DNA from: an uncultured Alphaproteobacteria bacterium
GTDB taxonomy: Bacteria > Pseudomonadota > Alphaproteobacteria > Paracaedibacterales > CAITNM01
Reading direction: 5' to 3'
Length of the DNA: 34,105 nucleotides
Assembly: GCA_903874955.1 (NCBI GenBank)
Contig: CAIQTY010000023.1
Location: forward strand, 1-34,105
A program made the translations under genes and the position numbers. Position 1 is the stretch's first letter. Each line of letters opens with the position of its first letter. The notes under the pieces were generated by a model. The model searched no databases. It was not told the DNA's origin and saw only the letters and a list, made by a program, of their open reading frames with translations. Below are positions 1-7,374 of this stretch, piece by piece.

Positions 1-2
1 CT

Positions 3-680
3 CCAGATAGGGATGATTCCCCGTCGAGTCCACCAGATGCTGCTCCAGATAGTGATGATTCACCATCGAGCTCACCAAATGCTACTTCAGATAGGGATGA
101 TTTCCCGTCGAGCTCACCGAATGCTGCTTCAGATAGGGATGATTCACCATCAAATCCATCAAATTCTGCTCCTGGTGGGGATGATTCACCATCGAGCTCA
201 CCAAATGCTACTTCAGATAGTGATGATTCACCATCAAATCCATCAGATGCTGCTCCAGATAGGGATGATTCACCATCAAATCCATCAGATGCTGCTCCAG
301 ATAGGGATGATTCATCATCGAGTCCCCCGGAGTCTGCTTCAGGAGGGGATGGCTCCACATCAAGCCCATCTGATTCTGCTTCAGGCGAGAATGGTTCATC
401 ATCGGGTTCAGCTGATTCTCCTGCAAGTAGTGATGATTCAGTAAATAAAGACGACAGCACGAGTTCTTCAGATGATTCAAACGATAACTCAGATGAAGAT
501 GATGACCAAACAACCCAAGATGATGATTCAGCAAATAAAGACGACAGCACGAGTTCTTCGGATAGATCAACAAAAAAACCAGAGCCTTCTTATAAGACAT
601 TTGAGCATAAAAAAAAGAAAAAGAGCCTATTAGATGACGTGCTTAAAAAAACCGATGACTATACAAAATCCCCAAAATAA
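3..680 (+). CDS. Asp/Ser/Pro-rich tandem-repeat protein, 3' end (5' truncated by window edge)
   Basis: The frame is open from the left edge and ends at TAA 678-680, giving 225 visible residues; the start lies outside the window. From base 18 it consists of ten exact-length 14-residue units of the form S-P-S-S/N-P/S-x-N/D-A/S-A/T-x-D-R-D-D, then a Ser/Asp-rich linker and a Lys-rich tail with a KKKKK run near residue 200. This is the real frame: in-frame units of constant length and Asp/Ser bias fit one long protein, while other open frames over the same bases are by-products of the repeat. No known domain is recognised. Acidic Ser/Pro repeats are common in surface-exposed or secreted proteins of host-associated bacteria, but location cannot be judged without the N-terminus. 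Confidence 0.7.
   Translation, partial: PDRDDSPSSPPDAAPDSDDSPSSSPNATSDRDDFPSSSPNAASDRDDSPSNPSNSAPGGDDSPSSSPNATSDSDDSPSNPSDAAPDRDDSPSNPSDAAPDRDDSSSSPPESASGGDGSTSSPSDSASGENGSSSGSADSPASSDDSVNKDDSTSSSDDSNDNSDEDDDQTTQDDDSANKDDSTSSSDRSTKKPEPSYKTFEHKKKKKSLLDDVLKKTDDYTKSPK
18..437 (+). repeat. Ten 42-bp tandem repeats inside the left-edge gene
   Basis: Units begin at 18, 60, 102, 144, 186, 228, 270, 312, 354 and 396, each exactly 42 bp (14 codons), so the reading frame is kept. Units at 228 and 270 are nearly identical; those from 312 onward have diverged. A second, longer-spaced repeat lies downstream: a segment beginning gatgattcag recurs 90 bp apart (about 432-470 and 522-560). The array appears to continue past the left edge. 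Confidence 0.85.
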
Positions 681-844
681 TAAAATAACAGCATCTAATA
701 CCAATTGGCGAATTCACTATCTTTCTTAATGAAATTTAACAAAATGTTTTAATAACTTTTCTGAAATTGTAGGCTATAACCCTAGGGTAATTAACTTTTC
801 AAAACTACCGAGTTTGACGATTGCCTATTGCGTCTATATACTTG

Positions 845-1000
845 GAAAACTTTTTGTGTTCGGGAATTCGGTTAAAATCCGAAGCTGCCCCCGCAACTGT
901 AAGTTAGGAGCGCATTTTGTTTGTGCCACTGGAGCGATCTGGGAAGGCGAAAATGTTAGCGATGATAAACGAGTCAGGAGACCGGCAAAAAGAGTGTCAC
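845..1000 (+). promoter_or_regulatory. Cobalamin (B12) riboswitch
   Basis: The segment carries the conserved blocks of the cobalamin riboswitch in order. These are GGGAATTCGG..AAAATCCGAAGCTG followed by CCCCCGCAACTGTAA (862-902), GCCACTGG (925-932), GGGAAGGC (941-948), and the B12 box AGTCAGGAGACCGGC (972-986). Flanking ACTTTTTG (about 849-856) can pair with CAAAAAGAGT (about 986-995) as the closing stem. It sits directly upstream of a BtuB-like receptor gene. No intrinsic terminator is obvious between the aptamer and the gene, so control of translation initiation is more likely than attenuation (inference). The stretch 681-844 before it is AT-rich, and I see no gene in it. Confidence 0.93.
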
Positions 1001-1046
1001 TTTTTCTTTTCTCGGGGAAATAGATTAGAAGGGTAGCCCATTGGTG

Positions 1047-2849
1047 ATGCGATTGTATGTTTGCAAACCTCTGGGAGGATTTTTGTTGCGCTTTGTTTGT
1101 GTTGTTGTTTTTGCGGGTTCGTTGTCCGCATCATCTATTTTGCTATCTCCTATTGTTGTAAAAGCAAAAAGGAATCTGCAGCCTAAATGGCAGTTCATTG
1201 AGGCACTGGCTAATGATCGCCAAACCACACCTGGTTTCGAAGAACAATCATTTAAAAATGTGCCAGGCTTGACGATCACCACGAATGGAAACCCAGGACA
1301 GCTAACCACGGTTAGCATTCAAGGGGCTGCATCAAGATATACAAAAATTCTTTGGGCAGGATTAAGTATTAACGAAACTGAAACAGATGCTGCCTTAGTC
1401 CCCTTTTCTGCAGGAAAAGTTGAAGTAATAAAGGGCATACACTGCGCTGAATATGGCAACGGAGCAATTGGCGGTATAGTTAATGTCATTCCTTTTGCGA
1501 TGCCTCATAATCAAAATGGTGGAGCAGCTTTTAACATTGGAAACACTGTACAGCACGGTCACTTTTGGTGGACGAAAGAAACCAACGGATTTTCTATGCA
1601 ACAGCATTTAGAATCGGATTCATTCCATGGTAAAAATTCAATCTCAAAACCCTATCAAAATAAATACCCCACCTCTAAAAGTCCCAGAACAGAAAAGCAA
1701 TATTTCTTAAATCAATTTGCATTTGCAAGTCATCATGGCAAAGCTAAATTACAATTAGGGTTATTAAAATCAAATTCTACGGGAAGTAACATAAATTTTG
1801 TGAAACCTTGCGATTCACGTTCAAAAAGAAGTTTACAAATTTATGCTCTTGATATGGAAGGGACGCAGGAAAATATCCAGCCGCACTTTAAATTTTTAAA
1901 CACAAAAATTATTAGTAGAGATTGTTCACCTTACCAAAACGCGGAATATGCTCGTGGGTTTACAAATACAAAAGCAAGACTCGGCATAAAAATTAAAAAA
2001 AATCACTTAATTTTTGAACCTATTGCTGAACATCATCATAGCGCGTTAAACGCACCAACTAACAAACCGAAAAAAAATTCCCAGTATGCATTTATTCAAG
2101 GAATTCATTTAAATCATGGTTCCGTCCTTTGGAAAAATTGGGCTCGAATTCAAAAAGCTTCTAGCTTAAGGTCCGTATACGCTTTGAGTTCAAGTTTACT
2201 ATCAAGCTATAACGACACAGAATTTTCAGTACATATTGGTTCTGGATTTCGTTTACCAGATTTGTACATTTTAAATGATATAAATCACGGAAATTCTAAA
2301 TTAAAAAATGAAACAGCCTATGGAGGAAACATTGGTGTTGCCCAAAGAACGCCCATAGGTACTTTTAATATTCTTATTTTTAAGACCGAGTATAAGTCTC
2401 AAATAACTTACAACAATGGAAGGTATATAAATCTTAATAAAGCATCTCAAAATGGTGTTGAATTTGGGTGGAAGCATAAAATAAGTGCTTGGGGAACACA
2501 AATCTCATCTACGTATGTAGAATCTGTCGCTCTAAAACCAAGACGATCTCTTTCTAATATCCCCAGGTTTTCCGCTAATGCCAGAGTTTTTTATCAAAAA
2601 AATCAAATCGTAACAAGTTTGGGGTGTCGTTACACGGGTCACCAAACTCAACCAGATTTTGAAAATACTAATTTATCTATCAACCGAGGAGGGTATCTGG
2701 TGGTTTTTGCTGATTTTAGTTATAAATTTATGGAAAATACGACTTGGAATACAGCTATTGAAAATGCATTAAATCGCAATGTTGAGAGCCTTCCTGGCTA
2801 TCGCAATCCAGGATTTCAAATCCAAACAGGAGTAAGCATTACATGGTGA
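1047..2849 (+). CDS. btuB: TonB-dependent outer-membrane receptor, BtuB-like (vitamin B12)
   Basis: This is a 600-residue receptor, close to the usual BtuB length of about 610. An N-terminal hydrophobic signal segment ends near GSLSA. It is followed by a TonB-box-like SPIVVKAKR and a plug domain with NVPGLTITTNG, VSIQGAASRYTKILW and VEVIKGIHCAEYGNGAIGG, then a beta-barrel ending in the aromatic outer-membrane signature SITW. B12 specificity is inferred from the riboswitch directly upstream. Start is uncertain: ATG 1047 is used here. TTG 1083 or 1086 has a much better Shine-Dalgarno (GGGAGGA 1073-1079) and would still leave a signal peptide. The stop overlaps the next gene, so receptor and energy transducer are probably translationally coupled. 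Confidence 0.85.
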   Translation: MRLYVCKPLGGFLLRFVCVVVFAGSLSASSILLSPIVVKAKRNLQPKWQFIEALANDRQTTPGFEEQSFKNVPGLTITTNGNPGQLTTVSIQGAASRYTKILWAGLSINETETDAALVPFSAGKVEVIKGIHCAEYGNGAIGGIVNVIPFAMPHNQNGGAAFNIGNTVQHGHFWWTKETNGFSMQQHLESDSFHGKNSISKPYQNKYPTSKSPRTEKQYFLNQFAFASHHGKAKLQLGLLKSNSTGSNINFVKPCDSRSKRSLQIYALDMEGTQENIQPHFKFLNTKIISRDCSPYQNAEYARGFTNTKARLGIKIKKNHLIFEPIAEHHHSALNAPTNKPKKNSQYAFIQGIHLNHGSVLWKNWARIQKASSLRSVYALSSSLLSSYNDTEFSVHIGSGFRLPDLYILNDINHGNSKLKNETAYGGNIGVAQRTPIGTFNILIFKTEYKSQITYNNGRYINLNKASQNGVEFGWKHKISAWGTQISSTYVESVALKPRRSLSNIPRFSANARVFYQKNQIVTSLGCRYTGHQTQPDFENTNLSINRGGYLVVFADFSYKFMENTTWNTAIENALNRNVESLPGYRNPGFQIQTGVSITW

Positions 2850-3349
2850 AAATGCGTTACGTTTTTATAGTTTCTCTTTGTATTCATGGATTACTTGCGT
2901 TCTCCATGGTTCAAACACCCAAATCTTTTAGTCAGATCCAACAGACTTTTTCGTTAGCTTTATTGAGCACTTCTAAAGAAACGGTGGAAAAAGTCGAACT
3001 TGTACCGACAAAAATTTCATCTGCCCGCTTCAAAAAGAAAAAAGTGAATCCCGAAGCTCATAAATCAATCAAAAATAACAACTTATTAACGCCAACAGTT
3101 ATTTATAGTCCTGTACCTCATTATCCTGATTCTGCAAGAGCCAGCGGCCAAGAAGGCGTTTTTTCTGTGAAGATTTTTGTAGGGATAGCTGGGAATGTTG
3201 AGGGTGTTGAAATTAAAACCATAAAAGGAAACCTGCAAATTTTTGAAGAAGAATTACTTAAAACAATCAAAACTTGGAAATTCAATCCTAGCCATAAACA
3301 ACTTTCCTTTGAAATTCCAGTTTCATTTGAATTGAGTCACCCTGACTAA
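2843..3349 (+). CDS. tonB: TonB-family energy transducer
   Basis: The 168-residue protein has an N-terminal membrane anchor (RYVFIVSLCIHGLLAFSMV), a charged linker with KKKK, and a C-terminal TonB fold. The TonB features are PVPHYPDSARASGQEG, VKIFVGIAGNVEGVEI and a final LLKTIKTWKFNP, matching the TonB C-terminal pattern YP..A...G.EG...V...V...G.V..V. It would pass proton-motive energy from ExbB/ExbD to outer-membrane receptors; no exbBD is present in this window. The ATG overlaps the end of btuB by 7 bp, so it most likely shares the B12-controlled transcript and serves that receptor. The Pro-Lys linker is short compared with E. coli TonB, as in many single-receptor TonB proteins. Confidence 0.85.
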   Translation: MVKMRYVFIVSLCIHGLLAFSMVQTPKSFSQIQQTFSLALLSTSKETVEKVELVPTKISSARFKKKKVNPEAHKSIKNNNLLTPTVIYSPVPHYPDSARASGQEGVFSVKIFVGIAGNVEGVEIKTIKGNLQIFEEELLKTIKTWKFNPSHKQLSFEIPVSFELSHPD

Positions 3350-3486
3350 GAAGATAACAAATACTTTAAAAAAAAACTCCACAAACAAGAGAGACTTTTG
3401 GTGAGAATAATATTTTCGATTATCAAGAGTTGAAAACTAACAGTTTCCAGCTACACTTGATATGCAATATTTCAATCTACGTTTTA

Positions 3487-4008
3487 ATGAAAAGCATCAT
3501 CATTCTAATATTATCTGTCAAATTCTGTTTTTGTGAAGATCCGCAAAAACCGACAAAAAATGCTCCTGCTGATGATATTCAGATTAATGCGGATAGTATG
3601 GATTACGATACATCACAAAAGCATGCTCAAGCTAAGGGCAACGTAACGTTATCCTACAAGCTAAAGGATTTACCAATTAAATTGAAAGCAGATGCTTTGC
3701 AAGCGCAATTTGATGAACATGGAAAGCTTCTACACGCCTTTGCTGAAGGTAACGTTGAAATTGATTATGATAAAACTATCTTACATGCCACAAAGTGTGA
3801 ACATGATTTTAATAAAAACAAAGCTATTTGCACGGGAGAAGAAGTCAAACTTATTCAACGTAACGACGGACAGAATAATGAAATGCTAGGTAAAGAAGCC
3901 ACCCTTGACTTTCCCGCTCAGGTTTTTAAAATGCATAGCACTGGTCAGGAGCAAATTAGCTGCGTAGTCTACCCAAAGCAAAAGGAAAAAAATCATAAGA
4001 ACCCTTAA
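3487..4008 (+). CDS. lptA: LPS export periplasmic bridge protein LptA (OstA-like)
   Basis: A short exported protein of 173 residues with a hydrophobic signal segment (MKSIIILILSVKFCFC) and an OstA-like body: IQINADSMDYDTSQKHAQAKGNV, LKADALQAQFDEHGKL, AFAEGNVEIDY, EATLDFPAQVFKM. In the family, LptA polymerises in the periplasm and carries LPS from the inner-membrane LptBFGC complex to LptD. ATG 3487 is chosen because the signal peptide starts there. A TTG at 3430 would add 19 residues but has no well-spaced Shine-Dalgarno. lptC, usually just upstream, is absent; the upstream neighbour is tonB. lptB follows at once. Confidence 0.85.
   Translation: MKSIIILILSVKFCFCEDPQKPTKNAPADDIQINADSMDYDTSQKHAQAKGNVTLSYKLKDLPIKLKADALQAQFDEHGKLLHAFAEGNVEIDYDKTILHATKCEHDFNKNKAICTGEEVKLIQRNDGQNNEMLGKEATLDFPAQVFKMHSTGQEQISCVVYPKQKEKNHKNP
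3982..3995 (+). promoter_or_regulatory. Shine-Dalgarno and possible non-ATG start region of lptB
   Basis: AAGGA at 3982-3986 lies 5 bases before ATC 3992 and 8 bases before ATA 3995. Both are in the lptB frame and inside the end of lptA. The frame is open from 3968 with no ATG, GTG or TTG before ATG 4043. Residues encoded from 3992 (IIRTLKAYKLTKTFQKR) match the expected N-terminus of LptB. Initiation at ATC or ATA is an inference. Confidence 0.5.
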
Positions 4009-4042
4009 GGCTTACAAACTTACAAAAACCTTTCAAAAACGT

Positions 4043-4717
4043 ATGGTTCTTAAAGGTATTGATCTTTCGATTAGTACAGGTGAAGCTGTTGGATTATTAG
4101 GTCCAAATGGTGCAGGTAAGACAACATGTTTCTCTATCATAACGGGTCTTGTTATGGCTGATTCAGGCCGTATTACTCTTGACGATGATGATATTACAAA
4201 TGCGCCAATGTATTTAAGAGCACGTATGGGTATTAGTTATCTGCCTCAAGATGCATCCATTTTCAGAGGGCTGAATGTTGAAGATAATATCCTTGCGGCG
4301 CTAGAGCGAGTTGGTTTGGATCCTGATCAACAGCAAGAACGTTTGGAAGAGCTTTTGGACGAGTTTGGCATTACCCATTTGAGAGAAGCACCTTCAGTAG
4401 CACTTTCTGGAGGAGAAAGACGCAGGGTTGAAATTGCTCGATCCCTTGCGATAAAGCCTGATTTTTTGTTTTTAGATGAACCATTAGCGGGTATTGATCC
4501 AATTGCTGTGCAAGACGTTAAAGATATCATTATGCGACTAAAAAACCATAATATCGGCATCTTAATCACTGATCATAACGTTCGTGAAACCTTAGGGGTC
4601 GTTGATAGGGCCTATATTATCGCTGAGGGAAGAGTTCTAACCGAGGGTGACTCAGCCCATATCATTAACCACCCTGATGTTAGAAGAGTTTATTTAGGTG
4701 AAAATTTTTCACTTTAA
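4043..4717 (+). CDS. lptB: LPS export ABC transporter ATP-binding protein LptB
   Basis: The ATPase subunit of the LPS export machine. From the first ATG there are 224 residues with Walker A GPNGAGKTT (20-28), Q-loop LPQD (67-70), signature LSGGERRR (121-128), Walker B FLFLDEP (141-147) and H-loop ITDHNV (175-180). All catalytic parts are intact. LptB usually begins about 15-17 residues earlier with a strand of the form L-x-A-x-x-L-x-K-x-Y/F; exactly such a stretch (LKAYKLTKTFQKR) is encoded upstream in frame, but only non-canonical start codons are available there. The real protein therefore probably starts near 3992, overlapping lptA. Partner permeases lptF and lptG lie about 2-4 kb downstream on the opposite strand. 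Confidence 0.95.
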   Translation: MVLKGIDLSISTGEAVGLLGPNGAGKTTCFSIITGLVMADSGRITLDDDDITNAPMYLRARMGISYLPQDASIFRGLNVEDNILAALERVGLDPDQQQERLEELLDEFGITHLREAPSVALSGGERRRVEIARSLAIKPDFLFLDEPLAGIDPIAVQDVKDIIMRLKNHNIGILITDHNVRETLGVVDRAYIIAEGRVLTEGDSAHIINHPDVRRVYLGENFSL

Positions 4718-4874
4718 TTTTTCATCTAAGTTAGTAAAGAAAAACCCCCCATATTTAGAGAGAAAACGATATTTTTTCATGGAATTAATATTATTTATTT
4801 CTTTTCTTGGAAATTGTTTTCTAGATAGCCTTCTGTTTACTTATCAGTAAGATTTGATAGGTATCATTGATTCT

Positions 4875-6278
4875 ATGACAATAGGATCAAATATAGAATC
4901 TAGGGCGTCAACGACCCTATCCATGACACCGAGGCTACAGCAAGCTATTCGTATGCTTCAGCTTTCGGTTACGGAGCTTGATGCGTATGTAAATGAACAG
5001 GTTTCAGAAAATCCACTGTTGTTATTAGAAAATATTGAACACCCCTCACTTTCCTTGCAAGAGCGCCCTCAAGAATTTTCACCTGACTGTGATGACGAAA
5101 GTCCTAACGATTACGCTCATTACGAAGAAAGAGAGCCAATTCAGGAAGCCAGCACTCAAAATCCACGTTTACGAAGTGAACAAACACTCCAAGATTATTT
5201 ACAGCTGCAATTATCGGTAGTGGCTTCTTGCGAGGATGAATATCGCATCGGCTTAGTACTTATTAATTGCTTAAATGCTTATGGGTATCTGGAAGCAGAC
5301 GTTTCCGAAATTTCTGCGCAGCTCAATGTTGATTCAAGGCTTGTTGAAAAAATGATTAATATGATGAAAGGCTTTGACCCTGTAGGAATTTTTTCAAGAA
5401 GTATAGAAGAATGTTTGAGAATTCAGCTTCGAGAAAAGAATTTACTAACTCCAGAAATGGAGCTACTACTTGAAAACCTTGAAGGTCTGCTTCACGACAA
5501 CCCGACAGCATTAGCTAAAAAATGTAAACTTAATATTGATAGTTTACAGAGAAATTTATTGCAACTAAGGCAATTAAATCCCAGGCCTTCATCAGGCTTT
5601 TTGATGAATGTTTACAATGACAATATAATTCCTGACGGGTTTGTTCAAAGAAACCCTGAAGGCGTTTTTGTGTTTGAATTAAATACGGATATGCTTCCCC
5701 AGGTTTTTTTGAATAGCCCATACTATACTGAACTGCGCGCAAAATTAAAAAAACCTGATGAGAAACAGTTTTTGCAGGCAAAATATGCGCATGCCAACTG
5801 GTTAATGCAGGCTTTAAATCAGCGAATTACCACATTAAAAAGAGTGGCAGATGCAATTACCCAGTATCAGCAAGCATTTTTTTCAGAAGGTATGCATGGC
5901 CTGAAATCTTTAACTTTAAAAACTATTGCAGATCAACTTGATATTCATGAAAGCACTGTAAGTCGTATCACGACATCAAAATATATCAGCACTCCAAGAG
6001 GCACTTTCGAATTAAAGTTTTTCTTTAGTCAATCAATAACCTCAATTTCAGAAGGACAAGACGCTGTTTCCGCTAAATCTGTTCAAAATGCTATTTTAGA
6101 GCTTATTAGCAATGAACCGCAGACTTTTCCACTATCGGACGAACAATTGGTTTCAAAGCTTGGCGGGCTAGGAATGATCGTGGCGAGAAGAACGGTATCT
6201 AAGTATCGTAAAATTTTAAAAATTCCTTCGTCGCAAGAGAGAAGAAATTTCTACATTTTTGGTTTAAAAAAAGCTTAA
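4875..6278 (+). CDS. rpoN: RNA polymerase sigma-54 factor RpoN
   Basis: 467 residues with the three sigma-54 regions. Region I is Leu/Gln-rich (MTPRLQQAIRMLQLS, NPLLLLE), followed by an acidic linker and a core-binding domain. The HTH region carries HESTVSRITTSKYISTPRG and FELKFFFS. The diagnostic RpoN box ARRTVSKYRK sits at about residues 437-446, followed by LKIPSS. Sigma-54 directs transcription from -24/-12 promoters with the help of AAA+ activators; no activator gene is seen here. ATG 4875 is preferred because the family begins shortly before the MTPxLQQAI motif; TTG 4854 is an alternative. The lptA-lptB-rpoN order is common in Proteobacteria, but hpf and ptsN, its usual followers, are replaced by the convergent lptG. 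Confidence 0.95.
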   Translation: MTIGSNIESRASTTLSMTPRLQQAIRMLQLSVTELDAYVNEQVSENPLLLLENIEHPSLSLQERPQEFSPDCDDESPNDYAHYEEREPIQEASTQNPRLRSEQTLQDYLQLQLSVVASCEDEYRIGLVLINCLNAYGYLEADVSEISAQLNVDSRLVEKMINMMKGFDPVGIFSRSIEECLRIQLREKNLLTPEMELLLENLEGLLHDNPTALAKKCKLNIDSLQRNLLQLRQLNPRPSSGFLMNVYNDNIIPDGFVQRNPEGVFVFELNTDMLPQVFLNSPYYTELRAKLKKPDEKQFLQAKYAHANWLMQALNQRITTLKRVADAITQYQQAFFSEGMHGLKSLTLKTIADQLDIHESTVSRITTSKYISTPRGTFELKFFFSQSITSISEGQDAVSAKSVQNAILELISNEPQTFPLSDEQLVSKLGGLGMIVARRTVSKYRKILKIPSSQERRNFYIFGLKKA

Positions 6279-6282
6279 ACCA

Positions 6283-7374
6283 TTATCGATCATCTAATAA
6301 TATACTTAACCAATATGCGCTTATAAAAGTTACAAGCGGAGGAATCCATGCGGCTGCTATTAAGGGGATTTTCTGGGCAATTCCATATGCATGAATAATC
6401 TGCTCAAAAAAATGCATGATAAAAGCAAAAAATACACTTAATCCAATCGTAATGCTAAAAGAACGGTTTCTTGTTGGCACTAAACAAAAGCTTGCCGCCA
6501 GAAATATAAAGCCTACCATCATTCCAATTTTAGCAATTTGCTGATGCCATAACATGGAGTATGAGCTTGCATTTAATCCTGCAGCTTCAAGCATTTCGAT
6601 GAACTCAGGCATTTGAAAAAATGATATCGTTTCAGGAGGAGCAGTTGATTGCTGAATTTGTTCCATTGTAATTGTTGTGGATTCCACATGATCTTTATAA
6701 TTTGTTTGTTTGTAATTAGAGACAATATTTACGTTTTGCATAATCCAATTTTGACCATCTAATTTTGCAACCTCCGCATCAACTCTGCGTAAAAACTCTC
6801 CGGTTTTACTAAATTGAAAAATCATCAAATTTTTAAATTCTTTTTTGACCACATTAAAGTGCCTTGCATGAATAATATTCTGATGTTCTGGAAAATTTTC
6901 CCTGAGCCACAGCCCAGTATCAGTAAATGAAACGCTATAAGGCTTTTTTTGGAAAATTTTCTCTTCTAATATAACAAGGCGACCAAAAAGAGCTGACCGA
7001 ACAGGATCAAGGACAGAAATATTCAATATTCCTAAAGCAATCACTACTAAAGATATACCTCCAAGGAACTGCGCTCTAGAGACGCCAAAACTCGACATTA
7101 TTACAAAATTTTGCGATTGAGATAATCTGATAAAACAAGAAAGAGCTGCAAAAAAAGTAATGGAGGGCACAAGATTATCTAAAATTTTAGGTAGCTTTAA
7201 AAAGGCCATTTGTAACAAAACTGAAAGTGCAACGTCATGTCGCATTGTATGTTTCGTGAGTTCGATCATCTCAAAAAGGCTGATGATTAAGCCTACGATC
7301 AAAAAAATAGATGCAAACCAAAATAAAAAATTCTGGCTGAAATATCTGTTAATAGTTGAAATCAAATACCACAT
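6283..7374 (-). CDS. lptG: LPS export permease LptG
   Basis: A 363-residue YjgP/YjgQ-family permease. It has an N-terminal membrane segment after YLISTINRYFSQNFLFWF, further helices to about residue 120, a periplasmic beta-jellyroll region (about 130-270) and three C-terminal helices from MLWHQQIAKIGMMVGFIFLAAS. It is called LptG rather than LptF because it follows lptF and has the shorter LptG-like layout. With LptF it forms the inner-membrane channel that extracts LPS, powered by LptB. Its start overlaps the end of lptF by 13 bp, and it ends only 4 bp from the convergent rpoN. Confidence 0.88.
   Translation of the reverse strand: MWYLISTINRYFSQNFLFWFASIFLIVGLIISLFEMIELTKHTMRHDVALSVLLQMAFLKLPKILDNLVPSITFFAALSCFIRLSQSQNFVIMSSFGVSRAQFLGGISLVVIALGILNISVLDPVRSALFGRLVILEEKIFQKKPYSVSFTDTGLWLRENFPEHQNIIHARHFNVVKKEFKNLMIFQFSKTGEFLRRVDAEVAKLDGQNWIMQNVNIVSNYKQTNYKDHVESTTITMEQIQQSTAPPETISFFQMPEFIEMLEAAGLNASSYSMLWHQQIAKIGMMVGFIFLAASFCLVPTRNRSFSITIGLSVFFAFIMHFFEQIIHAYGIAQKIPLIAAAWIPPLVTFISAYWLSILLDDR

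Noticed and set aside
13..600. Long open frames on both strands over the left-edge repeats (His/Leu/Met-rich plus-strand frame and a minus-strand frame)
   Set aside because: They are by-products of the 42-bp periodicity; the Asp/Ser frame runs on past the array to its own stop and has sensible composition.
814..1023. Small plus-strand ORF across the riboswitch
   Set aside because: It coincides with the conserved aptamer blocks of the cobalamin riboswitch and has no plausible protein features.
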